Assembly (NCBI GenBank): GCA_014523665.1
Contig: JAATVR010000812.1
Location: 1-11,356, forward strand
Length of the DNA: 11,356 nucleotides
Source of the DNA: Nitrososphaerales archaeon TH526
GTDB taxonomy: Archaea > Thermoproteota > Nitrososphaeria > Nitrososphaerales > Nitrososphaeraceae
Direction: 5' to 3'
The position numbers and the translations under genes were made by a program. Below are positions 1 through 6,289 of the stretch, piece after piece. The notes below the pieces were generated by a model. That model searched no databases. It was given only the letters and a program-made list of their open reading frames with translations, and was not told the DNA's origin. Position 1 is the first letter of the stretch; each line of letters starts with the position of its first letter.

Positions 1-202
1 ATCCTGGAGTAAATGGTGTTCTTCCAAGATTCCAAGATTCCGGATGAACCCCTTTTCGCATAAGAATATCTGCAAAGGATACTCCTGCAGCAAGCACCTT
101 TACACGCACTTCATTAGCTTGTGGTTCAAGAAGCTCGTCCTTAGTTAGTAAGAGATTCTCTGGTCCACCGAATCTAGGTAGTACAATATGCTTATACTTC
201 AT
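1..202 (-). CDS. MDR-family NAD(P)H:quinone oxidoreductase / alcohol dehydrogenase-like protein (N-terminal part, cut by window edge)
   Basis: The first 67 residues are visible; the rest lies beyond the left edge. They match the N-terminal GroES-like domain of medium-chain dehydrogenase/reductases of the quinone oxidoreductase type: an opening FGGPENL, a strand EVRVKVLAAGVSFADILMRK, and the TPFTPG turn that normally precedes the conserved Gly/Glu stretch. The family reduces quinones, enones or aldehydes with NAD(P)H in the cytoplasm; the substrate cannot be told from this fragment. I chose the ATG at 202-200 because the alignment to the family begins there. The frame stays open upstream to a stop at 325-323 but has no other ATG, only a GTG at 247-245. 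A weak TATA-like ATAAAGATA lies at 224-232, about 26 bases before the ATG, which fits a leaderless transcript. It is divergent from the patatin-like gene and is probably an ordinary chromosomal gene flanking the accessory DNA. Confidence 0.85.
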   Translation of the reverse strand, partial: MKYKHIVLPRFGGPENLLLTKDELLEPQANEVRVKVLAAGVSFADILMRKGVHPESWNLGRTPFTPG

Positions 203-381
203 TATGTTGAATATGTGAGGCCTATCTTTATCCTTATCTTCTTGCACTGCGGCTACTCCTCTCTTGTTCCTCCTAGTTACAAACCTGATAGCATCATCAT
301 CTACTACCGTAGAGTTAGTTTCTCACATCTATAGCTAGCAATCGACACTACTCAGCTTGTGTGTGGATACAGTGAATACTT

Positions 382-388
382 CTAAATA
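382..388 (+). promoter_or_regulatory. TATA-like box of the patatin-like gene
   Basis: The sequence CTAAATA is centred about 25 bases before the ATG at 410. That is the archaeal TATA-to-start distance for a leaderless mRNA, and it favours ATG 410 over the in-frame GTG at 398. Confidence 0.4.
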
Positions 389-409
389 CGGCATCTTGTG
401 AAGAGATTT

Positions 410-1063
410 ATGAATTCAAGCGTAAATAGAGCCTTAATATTTCAAGGAGGAGGGTCGATTGGTGCATATGAAGCCGGAGCTTACAAAGCTATCAAAGAGG
501 AACTTTCACAATACAGTAGAGCTAAAGGGATGGGAAAGGAGCCAATGTTTCATATTGTATCTGGAACGTCAATAGGTGCGATAAATGCAGCTATATTGGT
601 AAGCTATGTGAAGGAAAATAAAACCTGGGAAGGATCTGATGAGACGCTTGTCAAGTTTTGGGAATATCTGTCTACACAGTCGTCTGTTGAAAAAATACCT
701 TACTTTACTCACTATTGGGATTCTTGGCATAGATTAGACAAACGAATTGCTTCAGGAGAGTCTGCCAGGAGATATCTCAGTACTAAGGAATTTATTTTGG
801 AAGGAGTTCCTAACGAGTTTGTACCAAATATGCCTTTGTTAGACAGCAGATTTTTTGATCCATTAAATACTTGGTACATCTATAACAATAAACCGTTGAA
901 AGAAAGCTTAGAAAAGCTTGCAAGGTTTCCTATTTCCACAAGCTTCGAAAAGGGTGAACCAAGGCTCTTGCTGGTTGCTGTGGATGTACAGGAGGCTACT
1001 CCTGTTGTTTTTGACAGTTACGAAAAGGAAGATGGAACAAGAAAGTCAGAATACGGTAGATAA
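410..1063 (+). pseudogene. Patatin-like phospholipase, C-terminally truncated
   Basis: The N-terminal half of a patatin-like (iPLA2-type) phospholipase is clear. It has the glycine-rich oxyanion-hole loop GGGSIGAYEAG at about residues 13-23 and the nucleophile elbow GTSIG at about 52-56 with the catalytic serine. The second member of the Ser-Asp dyad, in the DG(A/G) motif, should lie well downstream, but the frame stops after EYGR at 217 aa. Archaeal relatives are, as I recall, about 400 aa. No reading frame after the stop continues the fold, so this is probably a truncated, inactive gene rather than one interrupted by a single stop. Patatins hydrolyse acyl esters of lipids. The ORF can also start at GTG 398 (221 aa); ATG 410 fits the TATA spacing better. 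It stands alone and faces away from the MDR gene. Confidence 0.75.
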
Positions 1064-1168
1064 GGTAGAATGAAATCTAATGGTTCGGCTTAGAATTGTT
1101 CCTGATGTAGCATTAACACAAAGCCGGTCTATACAAGTGATCTGATGACAAATTTGACTAACCTGTCT

Positions 1169-1195
1169 CTAAACTCATTTCGACTAAACTCATTT
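1169..1195. repeat. Two copies of a 12-base direct repeat, period 15
   Basis: CTAAACTCATTT occurs at 1169-1180 and again at 1184-1195, in the short gap between the ends of the patatin-like gene and the minus-strand 91-aa gene. Its role is unknown. The 15-base period matches the tandem array at 2291-2335, although the sequences differ. Confidence 0.6.
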
Positions 1196-1218
1196 ATGCT
1201 ACAAACTACTAATTCATG

Positions 1219-1494
1219 TTACTCTTGTGAGAGGGTATAGCTATCTGATTCTTTTTCTCCTAGCCAAACATCTGTCCCGCTACTTCTCTCATTTGCAATT
1301 TTAAGAACAGGGTATACATGAAATGTAATATTATTATATGCAAAATTAACTTCAGACAAGTCTCCCGTATCGTAAATTTCACGATTGCTTCTTATATCTT
1401 GTTCATGAGATGCCTGTAATATCTGGGATGATTTAGCGCCTATACAACTACCAACTACGACGCTCTTTATCTCCATATTTATTAGTGATGACAT
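1219..1494 (-). CDS. Hypothetical 91-aa protein, downstream partner of the Cys-rich protein
   Basis: I do not recognise this protein. It opens with a short hydrophobic segment (SVVVGSCIGA, residues 11-20) and continues as a polar region with mixed strand-forming stretches such as NITFHVYPVLKIA. A weak signal or membrane anchor is possible, but the segment is too short to be convincing. The start lies only 14 bases after the stop of the Cys-rich gene on the same strand, with GAGG just before the ATG, so the two are probably co-transcribed. A second in-frame ATG at 1476 would remove six residues. Coding status rests on position, the purine-rich motif and plausible composition. It could also be the remnant of a longer gene. 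Confidence 0.5.
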   Translation of the reverse strand: MSSLINMEIKSVVVGSCIGAKSSQILQASHEQDIRSNREIYDTGDLSEVNFAYNNITFHVYPVLKIANERSSGTDVWLGEKESDSYTLSQE

Positions 1495-1508
1495 CTACCT
1501 CAACACCC

Positions 1509-2225
1509 TTAGTCTGTTACACCCTTACAGTATGCATCTTCTGGTTTTACAAAACCTCCTGCATCACAGATATTTCCAACAGTCTTGCAGAACGTTGGAT
1601 CATTATAGTTGAGACAATATTTTTCTGGATCTTGATCTTTGAAACACCCACCAGGAGAATTACAAACTTCTGCTGGTTTTTTGTTAGTAGCATTGTGTAA
1701 GAATTCAGTGCAAGCTGGATCATCTGGATTGTCAGGGCAGTAAAGCTCATGCCCTTCAATTATTAATTCACAGCTATCGTCTGTATTACCTATTGATTCA
1801 CAGCCTGCATTGAATCCATATCTGTATGCACTACTATATTCAGAACATCCATGATCTCTATCTTTATTGAAAGCTAGACTAGAGTTACCGTCTTCAAATC
1901 CTTTGTCATAACAACTTCTTCTATTCTCTTCTTGCAATGATTCATGTTCTAAATGCTCTGGATTATCTTTTATTTGGTTACAATCTATCTTTGTTAATCC
2001 TGAGTCAATACATCCGTATTTCCAAGATGCATTGTATTGACCTCCTGGAATGTCGTTACATTCATCAGCCCTATCTTTATCATATTTCTGAGCAAATCCA
2101 GCATCATAACCATCTACCCAACATTCCGGTGCTCCTGATACATCTTCATAATCCTCAGAGTAGTAGTTGCGCGGTCCTGATGCAAGTATAAATTGGAGTA
2201 AGACTAGACAGATTCCTATAATCAC
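1509..2225 (-). CDS. Secreted/anchored cysteine-rich repeat protein
   Basis: The protein begins with a hydrophobic stretch (ICLVLLQFILASG), then turns acidic and Cys-rich, as expected of an exported or membrane-anchored surface protein. It has 17 cysteines. Two modules of exactly 48 residues, 35-82 and 105-152, share the pattern C(W/Y)xxG(Y/F)xxG, KDR, Cys, GC, Cys, so they arose by duplication. A third region (163-233) contains two smaller units of the form YCxxNxDxxxC. The even set of extracellular cysteines suggests disulfides or metal binding. I recall similar repeat proteins as multicopy in soil Nitrososphaerales; their function is unknown. The GTG at 2225 truncates the hydrophobic helix, which continues upstream in frame as a good signal-anchor (CSYFGIILLVV) but meets a stop at 2297-2295 without an ATG. 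The true start may therefore lie in the 15-base repeats after a frameshift. Confidence 0.75.
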   Translation of the reverse strand: MIIGICLVLLQFILASGPRNYYSEDYEDVSGAPECWVDGYDAGFAQKYDKDRADECNDIPGGQYNASWKYGCIDSGLTKIDCNQIKDNPEHLEHESLQEENRRSCYDKGFEDGNSSLAFNKDRDHGCSEYSSAYRYGFNAGCESIGNTDDSCELIIEGHELYCPDNPDDPACTEFLHNATNKKPAEVCNSPGGCFKDQDPEKYCLNYNDPTFCKTVGNICDAGGFVKPEDAYCKGVTD

Positions 2226-2290
2226 TACTAGAAGTATTATCCCAAAATAACTACAAAATAACTGATCTGACTTGACGACACTACTCTTAC

Positions 2291-2335
2291 AACTTCATTG
2301 TATACAACTTCATTGTATGCAACTTCATTGTATGC
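2291..2335. repeat. Three tandem copies of a 15-base repeat
   Basis: On the plus strand, AACTTCATTGTATAC (2291-2305) is followed by two copies of AACTTCATTGTATGC (2306-2320, 2321-2335), which differ from it by one base. The array lies between the divergent Cys-rich and HEAT-like reading frames. On the minus strand each unit contains an ATG in one shared frame, reading MKLHTMKLYTMKL and then a stop. On the plus strand it reads SLYAT repeats. Because the unit is a multiple of three, copy-number change would not shift the frame. Confidence 0.95.
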
Positions 2336-3158
2336 ACCATATAGAGTCGAGTTCTTTATACCTTTCAGATATCATCCACAACAAAGATCCCGTGGACGAA
2401 AAGACACACAGGGAGCTGGGCATCCTATATCACCTTCTATTGAAAGCATTTCTAGTAAAGATCCATGCGTTAGCATTCCAGCTGTTAAGCGATTATGCAG
2501 ACAGAATACCATAGAGTTCGAAAAGTTTGCTGATATCCTCAAGCACGATGAATATTTGGGTATCGTGAATCAATATGTACTTCAAACTCTATGCAGAGCA
2601 TTCCCTAAGCAATCTACACCTACCTTATTAAAAATGATTTTAGAAGCTAACGATGATTGGTTCGCAGCAGTAAATGCAGCAAATTGCTTTGGGCCTCATC
2701 ATAGAGAGTTCGCAGAAGCTAAATTGATTCGCATTTTAGAAGAAGCAGAGGACGACTATTCTAAGATTGATGTTGCGAGAGCGTGCATCGAAGGCCTTGG
2801 AAACATCTGTGTTGATCGAACTCGATATGACCTTATTGGACCTCTAGTTGTTAGAATACGCGGATCCCCTTATCGTTACAGGCCCAAATCGTCTGATTAT
2901 GACAAGTATTACATTCATGTTTGTAGAGCATTGGCGCATAATTTTCTGCGTGACATACGGGAATACGAGAGTGTATGGTATAATTCTAGTCATTTGAAAG
3001 ACATGATTAGGTCAGCAATTAATGATGACAATCCGCCGCCTGACTCATCTCGTACTGTGGAAAATATTGTGATATTTGCTCAATGCACTTCAGTCCATGC
3101 AGACGTACTTGTCCAGGTTGGTCATCGTAAAAGGGGTATGGTTGTCTATGAAATATGA
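2298..3158 (+). pseudogene. HEAT-like alpha-helical repeat protein, 5' end uncertain or frame-broken
   Basis: From about residue 70 onward the frame encodes paired amphipathic helices resembling HEAT/armadillo repeats (for example EYLGIVNQYVLQTLCRAF, the LLKMILEANDDWFAAVNAA pair, and ARACIEGLGNIC). Such repeats normally form a protein-binding solenoid; no enzymatic motif is visible. The 5' end is wrong for an ordinary gene. The only possible in-frame starts before residue 113 are TTG codons inside the 15-base array (2298, 2313, 2328), and the stretch from 2340 to 2420 looks non-coding in this frame. The neighbouring frame from ATG 2332 reads a plausible N-terminus (IESSSLYLSDIIHNKDPVDE), which suggests a one- or two-base frameshift near 2410-2430. 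I treat it as probably broken; an intact gene with a non-standard start cannot be excluded. Confidence 0.55.
2354..2361 (-). promoter_or_regulatory. Strong TATA-like box reading toward the Cys-rich gene
   Basis: On the minus strand the sequence is GGTATAAAGAAC, a near-ideal archaeal TATA core. Transcription would start about 25 bases on, near 2331, just before the minus-strand ATG at 2328 in the first 15-base repeat. The same bases also read TTTATA on the plus strand, so the box could in principle act toward the HEAT-like ORF. Confidence 0.5.
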
Positions 3159-3210
3159 AATCTCGGAGATCCTTAGATTAGGCACTGATCGATAATAACG
3201 TCAAAAATAG

Positions 3211-3372
3211 ATGCTTATTAACATCTTCTTGATACTATTATTCTGTCTTCTATTGCAGAAGTTTCTGACTCCTAACCGCAAGCAGGAAGTCAGAAGAAAG
3301 GAAATCTACTCTACCCTCTTCCGCATCTGGAGAAAGAAGTGCAATTTAGAGAGTACAACATCTACAATATAA
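3211..3372 (+). CDS. Small 53-aa protein with N-terminal membrane helix
   Basis: This 53-codon ORF begins at ATG with a strongly hydrophobic helix (INIFLILLFCLLL) and continues into a highly basic tail (RKQEVRRKE, WRKKC). That layout suits a small single-pass membrane protein with an exposed basic end. The composition is convincing for coding, but no family is recognised. After its TAA the same frame reads LIAELVK before another stop, and coding-like sequence continues in other frames to 3700. It may therefore be the intact 5' piece of a larger broken gene rather than a gene in its own right. No clear TATA lies at the expected distance. Confidence 0.4.
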   Translation: MLINIFLILLFCLLLQKFLTPNRKQEVRRKEIYSTLFRIWRKKCNLESTTSTI

Positions 3373-3391
3373 CTTATTGCTGAACTTGTAA

Positions 3392-3700
3392 AATGATCGT
3401 ACAATATCTTTCAAACACAAGCTAGAAGGCAAAGAAGTATCGTCTAGATTTTATCCTTACAAACCTCCAAAAACTAATGCTACTTAATGAAGATACGCTA
3501 GATGTAGCAATAATTGAAAACAGATCCTAGATGAAACAATTGTTAGATTGGCATTATTAAGAAATACTTGGAATTCACCTAGCGCCCTATTGAATTATAA
3601 GTTTGTAAAAACCAAATTACTAAAGCCAAAAACTGGTATTATTATCTATTATGAAAATCAATCGTATTTCTTAAATAGAAACTGGGTTACAAATCATTAG
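3392..3700 (+). pseudogene. Frame-broken remnant of an unidentified protein gene
   Basis: There is no long ORF here, but three consecutive stretches read like protein when the frame is changed. At 3392-3484 it reads SFKHKLEGKEVSSRFYPYKP. At 3477-3525, in another frame, it reads MLLNEDTLDVAIIENRS. At 3518-3697, back in the first frame, it runs 60 codons with ETIVRLALLRNTWNSPSALL and a later GIIIYYENQSYFLNRNW, ending at TAG 3698-3700. Together they resemble one gene of about 100 codons, or 160 if the membrane ORF at 3211 is its start, broken by at least two small indels. The product is not recognised. Chance open stretches in AT-rich DNA are the alternative. Confidence 0.4.
3671..3677 (+). promoter_or_regulatory. 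TATA-like box before the 71-aa ORF
   Basis: TTAAATA is centred 30 bases before the ATG at 3704, within the range expected for a short-leader archaeal transcript. Confidence 0.3.
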
Positions 3701-3703
3701 TTA

Positions 3704-3919
3704 ATGTTTTTAAATCCAGCTGACAGAAGACGATTTATTGAAGAAGAAGTCTATGATGAATTCGTATCCATCGATACCTCAAATGAGACTGACTGTAAGA
3801 AATGCATCGAAATAGAAACTCATGATGTCATCTCTACCAGAAAGTCAAGGAAATTACTTACCATTGGCGTTAACTACTTGTTTCTTATACCATCTATTTT
3901 GATAATTTCAGTAATTTAA
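3704..3919 (+). CDS. Hypothetical 71-aa protein with C-terminal membrane helix
   Basis: The first 40 residues are charged and mostly acidic (DRRRFIEEEVYDEF) and include one CxxC-like pair (DCKKCIE). The last 20 residues form a hydrophobic helix (NYLFLIPSILIISVI) running to the stop. That arrangement predicts a tail-anchored protein with its soluble part in the cytoplasm. No family is recognised. A TATA-like box about 30 bases upstream supports independent expression. It follows the broken gene by only three bases, so it could also be a late part of the same decayed locus. Confidence 0.45.
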   Translation: MFLNPADRRRFIEEEVYDEFVSIDTSNETDCKKCIEIETHDVISTRKSRKLLTIGVNYLFLIPSILIISVI

Positions 3920-3972
3920 CGAATGAAATCCATATTAGATTCAGACAATTATTAGGAGTAGTCTTCTACCCC

Positions 3973-4227
3973 TTAAATAAGTCTCTTAATCGAAGTGCCA
4001 ACTCGTGCAAGATCGTGTAAAGCTAGTGCCTGTTGGGCCATGACCAGCGGATGACGTGGATAGGTTGGCACAATAGATGTTCCTAGGTTTATTATAGATG
4101 TTTTTGCTGCCGCGCCTGAGAATGTAGTTAATACATCTGGCAGATTAAGTGGTTGCGCTAGGTGTCTAAGACTGATACATACAAATCCATGTAGAGGTAC
4201 TAGGTTGATCTTGGAAACTCGGGGCAC
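3973..4227 (-). pseudogene. Decayed N-terminal fragment of a luciferase-like (LLM) flavin/F420-dependent oxidoreductase
   Basis: The stretch INLGTSIVPTYPRHPLVMAQQALALHDLA-type sequence (residues about 46-74) carries the family signature, the strand and loop following the first helices of the TIM barrel in LLM-class oxidoreductases. LLM enzymes use reduced flavin or F420 and are normally about 300-350 aa. Here only 84 codons remain. The segment between SLRHLAQ and PDVLTTF looks internally deleted, and the frame ends soon after HDLARVG, where the family normally continues with GRF/L-LGIG. The only start is a GTG immediately after the TAA of the HTH gene, which is unlikely to be a true start. 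It is most likely chromosomal debris left next to inserted DNA. Confidence 0.75.
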
Positions 4228-5028
4228 TTAAAATAAATCTTTAGTGTCACAAATTAATGTCCTAGATGTTGACTCAATTTGGGAAGGATAATGAGGCGTT
4301 TCATCTTCATTCTTATGATAACTGATCGCCGGTAGCAATCTATCATTCGTTGAGAGAATGTCTCCGTGTTTGACTTCTTTCAGACTGGTGTTGTCTGCCT
4401 CATTGTCCTGAAATTCTGATGCGGACTCATTGAACCTCGTCATTTGCAATTCTCCCTCTTTGGCTTCCAATTCATTAATAGACAATTGAAGCGCATCTTC
4501 TCTCTTTTTTAATTCCAGATTACGGTTACAAAAATCTTGATAGAGTCGAACTGCATTGCTTATTTCAGCTTTCCACGAATTTAATTCATCTTTGAGTATA
4601 TCGTATTCTAGTCTAACCCGAGGAAGATATCCGTTTGCAATCTTAAGCAGCTCTACTACTTCACCATCTTTCATTCTCGAATTTTGAGTTAGTTTGACAA
4701 GATTCACATAAGGCCACGGATTATCTTTGATCTGAAGGTAAACCTTAGTAAATTCGGTGCATCCTAAAAGCATAAAGTATTCTTGATGAAGACGAATCAC
4801 TTCATTCGCTTCGCGATTCAATTTTATGGCTACCTCTAAAGGGGTTTTCCCTTCTGAAAAAAGCTCAAATGCTCTAGAGGATATTGAACTAGATTCGTCA
4901 AGACCTGCTTTATTCAAAACTGCCTTGATCGTGTTTGGAGCTACTCCAGCCCGCTTTGTAATCTCTCTATAAGTCGCTCCTTTTTCAGCTAATGCCAAGA
5001 CAAGAGCTTCTTTTTCTTTCTTATTCAT
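4228..5028 (-). CDS. HTH / coiled-coil DNA-binding protein of the thaumarchaeal accessory family
   Basis: The N-terminus carries two probable helix-turn-helix units. The first covers about residues 5-40 (ALAEKGATYREITKRAGVAP, then NTIKAVLNKAG); the second (FELFSEGKTPLEVAIKLNRE) is followed by a helical LHQEYF region. Residues about 140-200 are a charged coiled coil (LKKREDALQLSINELEAKEG), and the C-terminal 70 residues are polar and probably disordered. I recall proteins of this layout as multicopy in Nitrososphaerales genomes, often in variable regions. The function is undetermined; sequence-specific DNA binding as a dimer is inferred. ATG at 5028 (266 aa) is preferred over the in-frame TTG at 5043, which would add five residues. 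It is a single gene, divergent from the 105-aa gene, and its stop abuts the LLM remnant. Confidence 0.75.
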   Translation of the reverse strand: MNKKEKEALVLALAEKGATYREITKRAGVAPNTIKAVLNKAGLDESSSISSRAFELFSEGKTPLEVAIKLNREANEVIRLHQEYFMLLGCTEFTKVYLQIKDNPWPYVNLVKLTQNSRMKDGEVVELLKIANGYLPRVRLEYDILKDELNSWKAEISNAVRLYQDFCNRNLELKKREDALQLSINELEAKEGELQMTRFNESASEFQDNEADNTSLKEVKHGDILSTNDRLLPAISYHKNEDETPHYPSQIESTSRTLICDTKDLF

Positions 5029-5223
5029 TCTCCCCTGAATCAATTATACCTACAATGATTTAGCTCTTGCTATCTTGTGTTACTATATGTTATTTCTTGT
5101 AATTTTCTGCATCAAACTGATATCGGAATGAGCTCTATTCACCTATCTTACTATAATCTGACCTCAAACCTCAGAAAAGAACGAGGTAAATAATTAAACC
5201 ATCTTGTTTACAACAAATAGCCT

Positions 5224-5541
5224 ATGTCCGAAGAATTTTTTTCTAAAGTTAGAATAGATATAGAAGAGCAAAAGAGAGCGCTTTCGACGTTCGCTACACG
5301 CACTGATGTTTCACAGAATGACAAGGCTATTTTGTTAAAAGCAGAGTATTATTTGCTTAGACTAAGCCGTGTTCTCTATGTAAATAAGATTGATTCTGCA
5401 CTCTTTAGGATAAGGGAATCTCAAAACGCATTTCCTGAGTTGCGTAGCAAGACAAAGAATCTGCTCTTAAAGAATCACTACGAGAAAATAATAAGATTGT
5501 TAATTAAGATACAATCTGAGTTAGCCTCTCTTACTAAATGA
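5224..5541 (+). CDS. Hypothetical 105-aa all-helical protein
   Basis: The protein is almost entirely amphipathic helix, with many Leu, Lys and Glu residues (KAILLKAEYYLLRLSRVLY, NHYEKIIRLLIKIQSELASL). There is no signal peptide, cysteine or catalytic motif. A small helical bundle or partner-binding protein in the cytoplasm is likely. The start is an unambiguous ATG. An AT-rich GGTAAATAATTAAACC at 5185-5200, about 30 bases upstream, could hold the TATA box and is itself an imperfect palindrome. It is divergent from the HTH/coiled-coil gene, so the 180-base gap probably carries both promoters. No family is recognised. Confidence 0.65.
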   Translation: MSEEFFSKVRIDIEEQKRALSTFATRTDVSQNDKAILLKAEYYLLRLSRVLYVNKIDSALFRIRESQNAFPELRSKTKNLLLKNHYEKIIRLLIKIQSELASLTK

Positions 5542-5653
5542 CGAAAACATTCATGAAAAGCTGTAGCAGCAGAAGCTATCCCCTTTCGTACAGCACTTGC
5601 TGATTCTTCTTATAGAATAAAAGAAACAAAAGCAATTTAATCAATTAACGGTT

Positions 5654-5926
5654 ATGCATGACAGTACTATAGATCTAATATTTGCCCATCATCGTCGTAC
5701 AAGACAGGACACTATTCATTATGATATCTACATTAGTCCCCCTATCGCTGTAGTGACTTTTACCAAGAGTCAATTGAAGGAAATGCTGTATAAATTATGG
5801 GTTTTAGTACAAAAGTTCTATCTATATAAAAGACAAATGAGCGGGGCAACCAAAATTATAAACTATGTAGCGCCGCTCTTGAACGCATGGCTTATGCGTG
5901 CTATGAGTAGGCAATGTCTGAATTAA
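5654..5926 (+). CDS. Doubtful 90-aa ORF
   Basis: This is an open frame from ATG 5654. It has a mixed N-terminus and a central stretch VTFTKSQLKEMLYKLWVLVQ that could form an amphipathic helix. There is no recognisable motif, no clear promoter at the right distance and no neighbour that would explain it. The gap before it (5542-5653) also holds a 27-codon open stretch in another frame reading AVAAEAIPFRTALADSSYRI, with no start codon, so this region may be the remains of an older gene. Confidence 0.3.
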   Translation: MHDSTIDLIFAHHRRTRQDTIHYDIYISPPIAVVTFTKSQLKEMLYKLWVLVQKFYLYKRQMSGATKIINYVAPLLNAWLMRAMSRQCLN

Positions 5927-6289
5927 TGTCGTATACTGCTATACCACATCTAATTTACATTATTATGCCACCCTTTCCCAGAATAAGGCATTAAATCAAA
6001 CGGAGGCCATAACAACCTGAAGTATAACTTTTGATGTTGTCTCATTAATGGTTAATCTTCATCGATCAGGCCATGTGAAGATCAATCCATAGAGAGGATC
6101 CAATATGGTCCTCGTCTTAACTGTCTTAACTGACATATGTTCTTTGATCCCCTTTTTCAGATAAGAGATCCCCAATTCTGAGGATATTCGATTAGATATC
6201 TGAGAGAAGGATTTCTATATATAAATGAAATTCTAGTATATTGGTCGTCGTTGATTGGTTATTATTTAGGGACTGACATGACTACGCGA
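5927..6289. other. Gene-poor gap of about 360 bases beyond the RadA-like gene
   Basis: I see no gene that I can support. Small structure is present: an imperfect hairpin at 6094-6113 (GAGGATCC, loop AATAT, GGTCCTC, one bulged T) is followed directly by a perfect 9-base tandem repeat, GTCTTAACT, at 6114-6131. On the minus strand a 31-codon ATG ORF (6045 to 5950) and a 25-codon open stretch near 6175-6246 look weakly protein-like and may be gene debris. No T-rich terminator was found after the RadA-like stop. Confidence 0.4.

Noticed and set aside
1070..1146. Continuation of the patatin-like gene in another frame after its stop
   Set aside because: The best open stretch (from about 1080, MVRLRIVPDVALTQSRSIQV) does not resemble the next part of the patatin fold.
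1485..2191. Plus-strand ORFs opposite the Cys-rich gene
   Set aside because: The minus strand has an ordered duplicated cysteine pattern; the antisense frames have unstructured composition.
2291..2335. CRISPR-like array from three regularly spaced repeats
   Set aside because: The units are 15 bases in direct contact with no spacers, and no Cas gene is in the window; it is a simple tandem repeat.
2272..2514. 80-aa plus-strand ORF as a separate gene
   Set aside because: It is repeat-derived at its start and its later part is the wrong frame of the HEAT-like sequence; only its middle may be the displaced N-terminus of that gene.
3263..3295. Hairpin TTCTGACT...AGTCAGAA as a regulatory element
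   Set aside because: An eight-base stem with a 17-base loop falls inside the 53-aa ORF and has no T-tract; chance is as likely.
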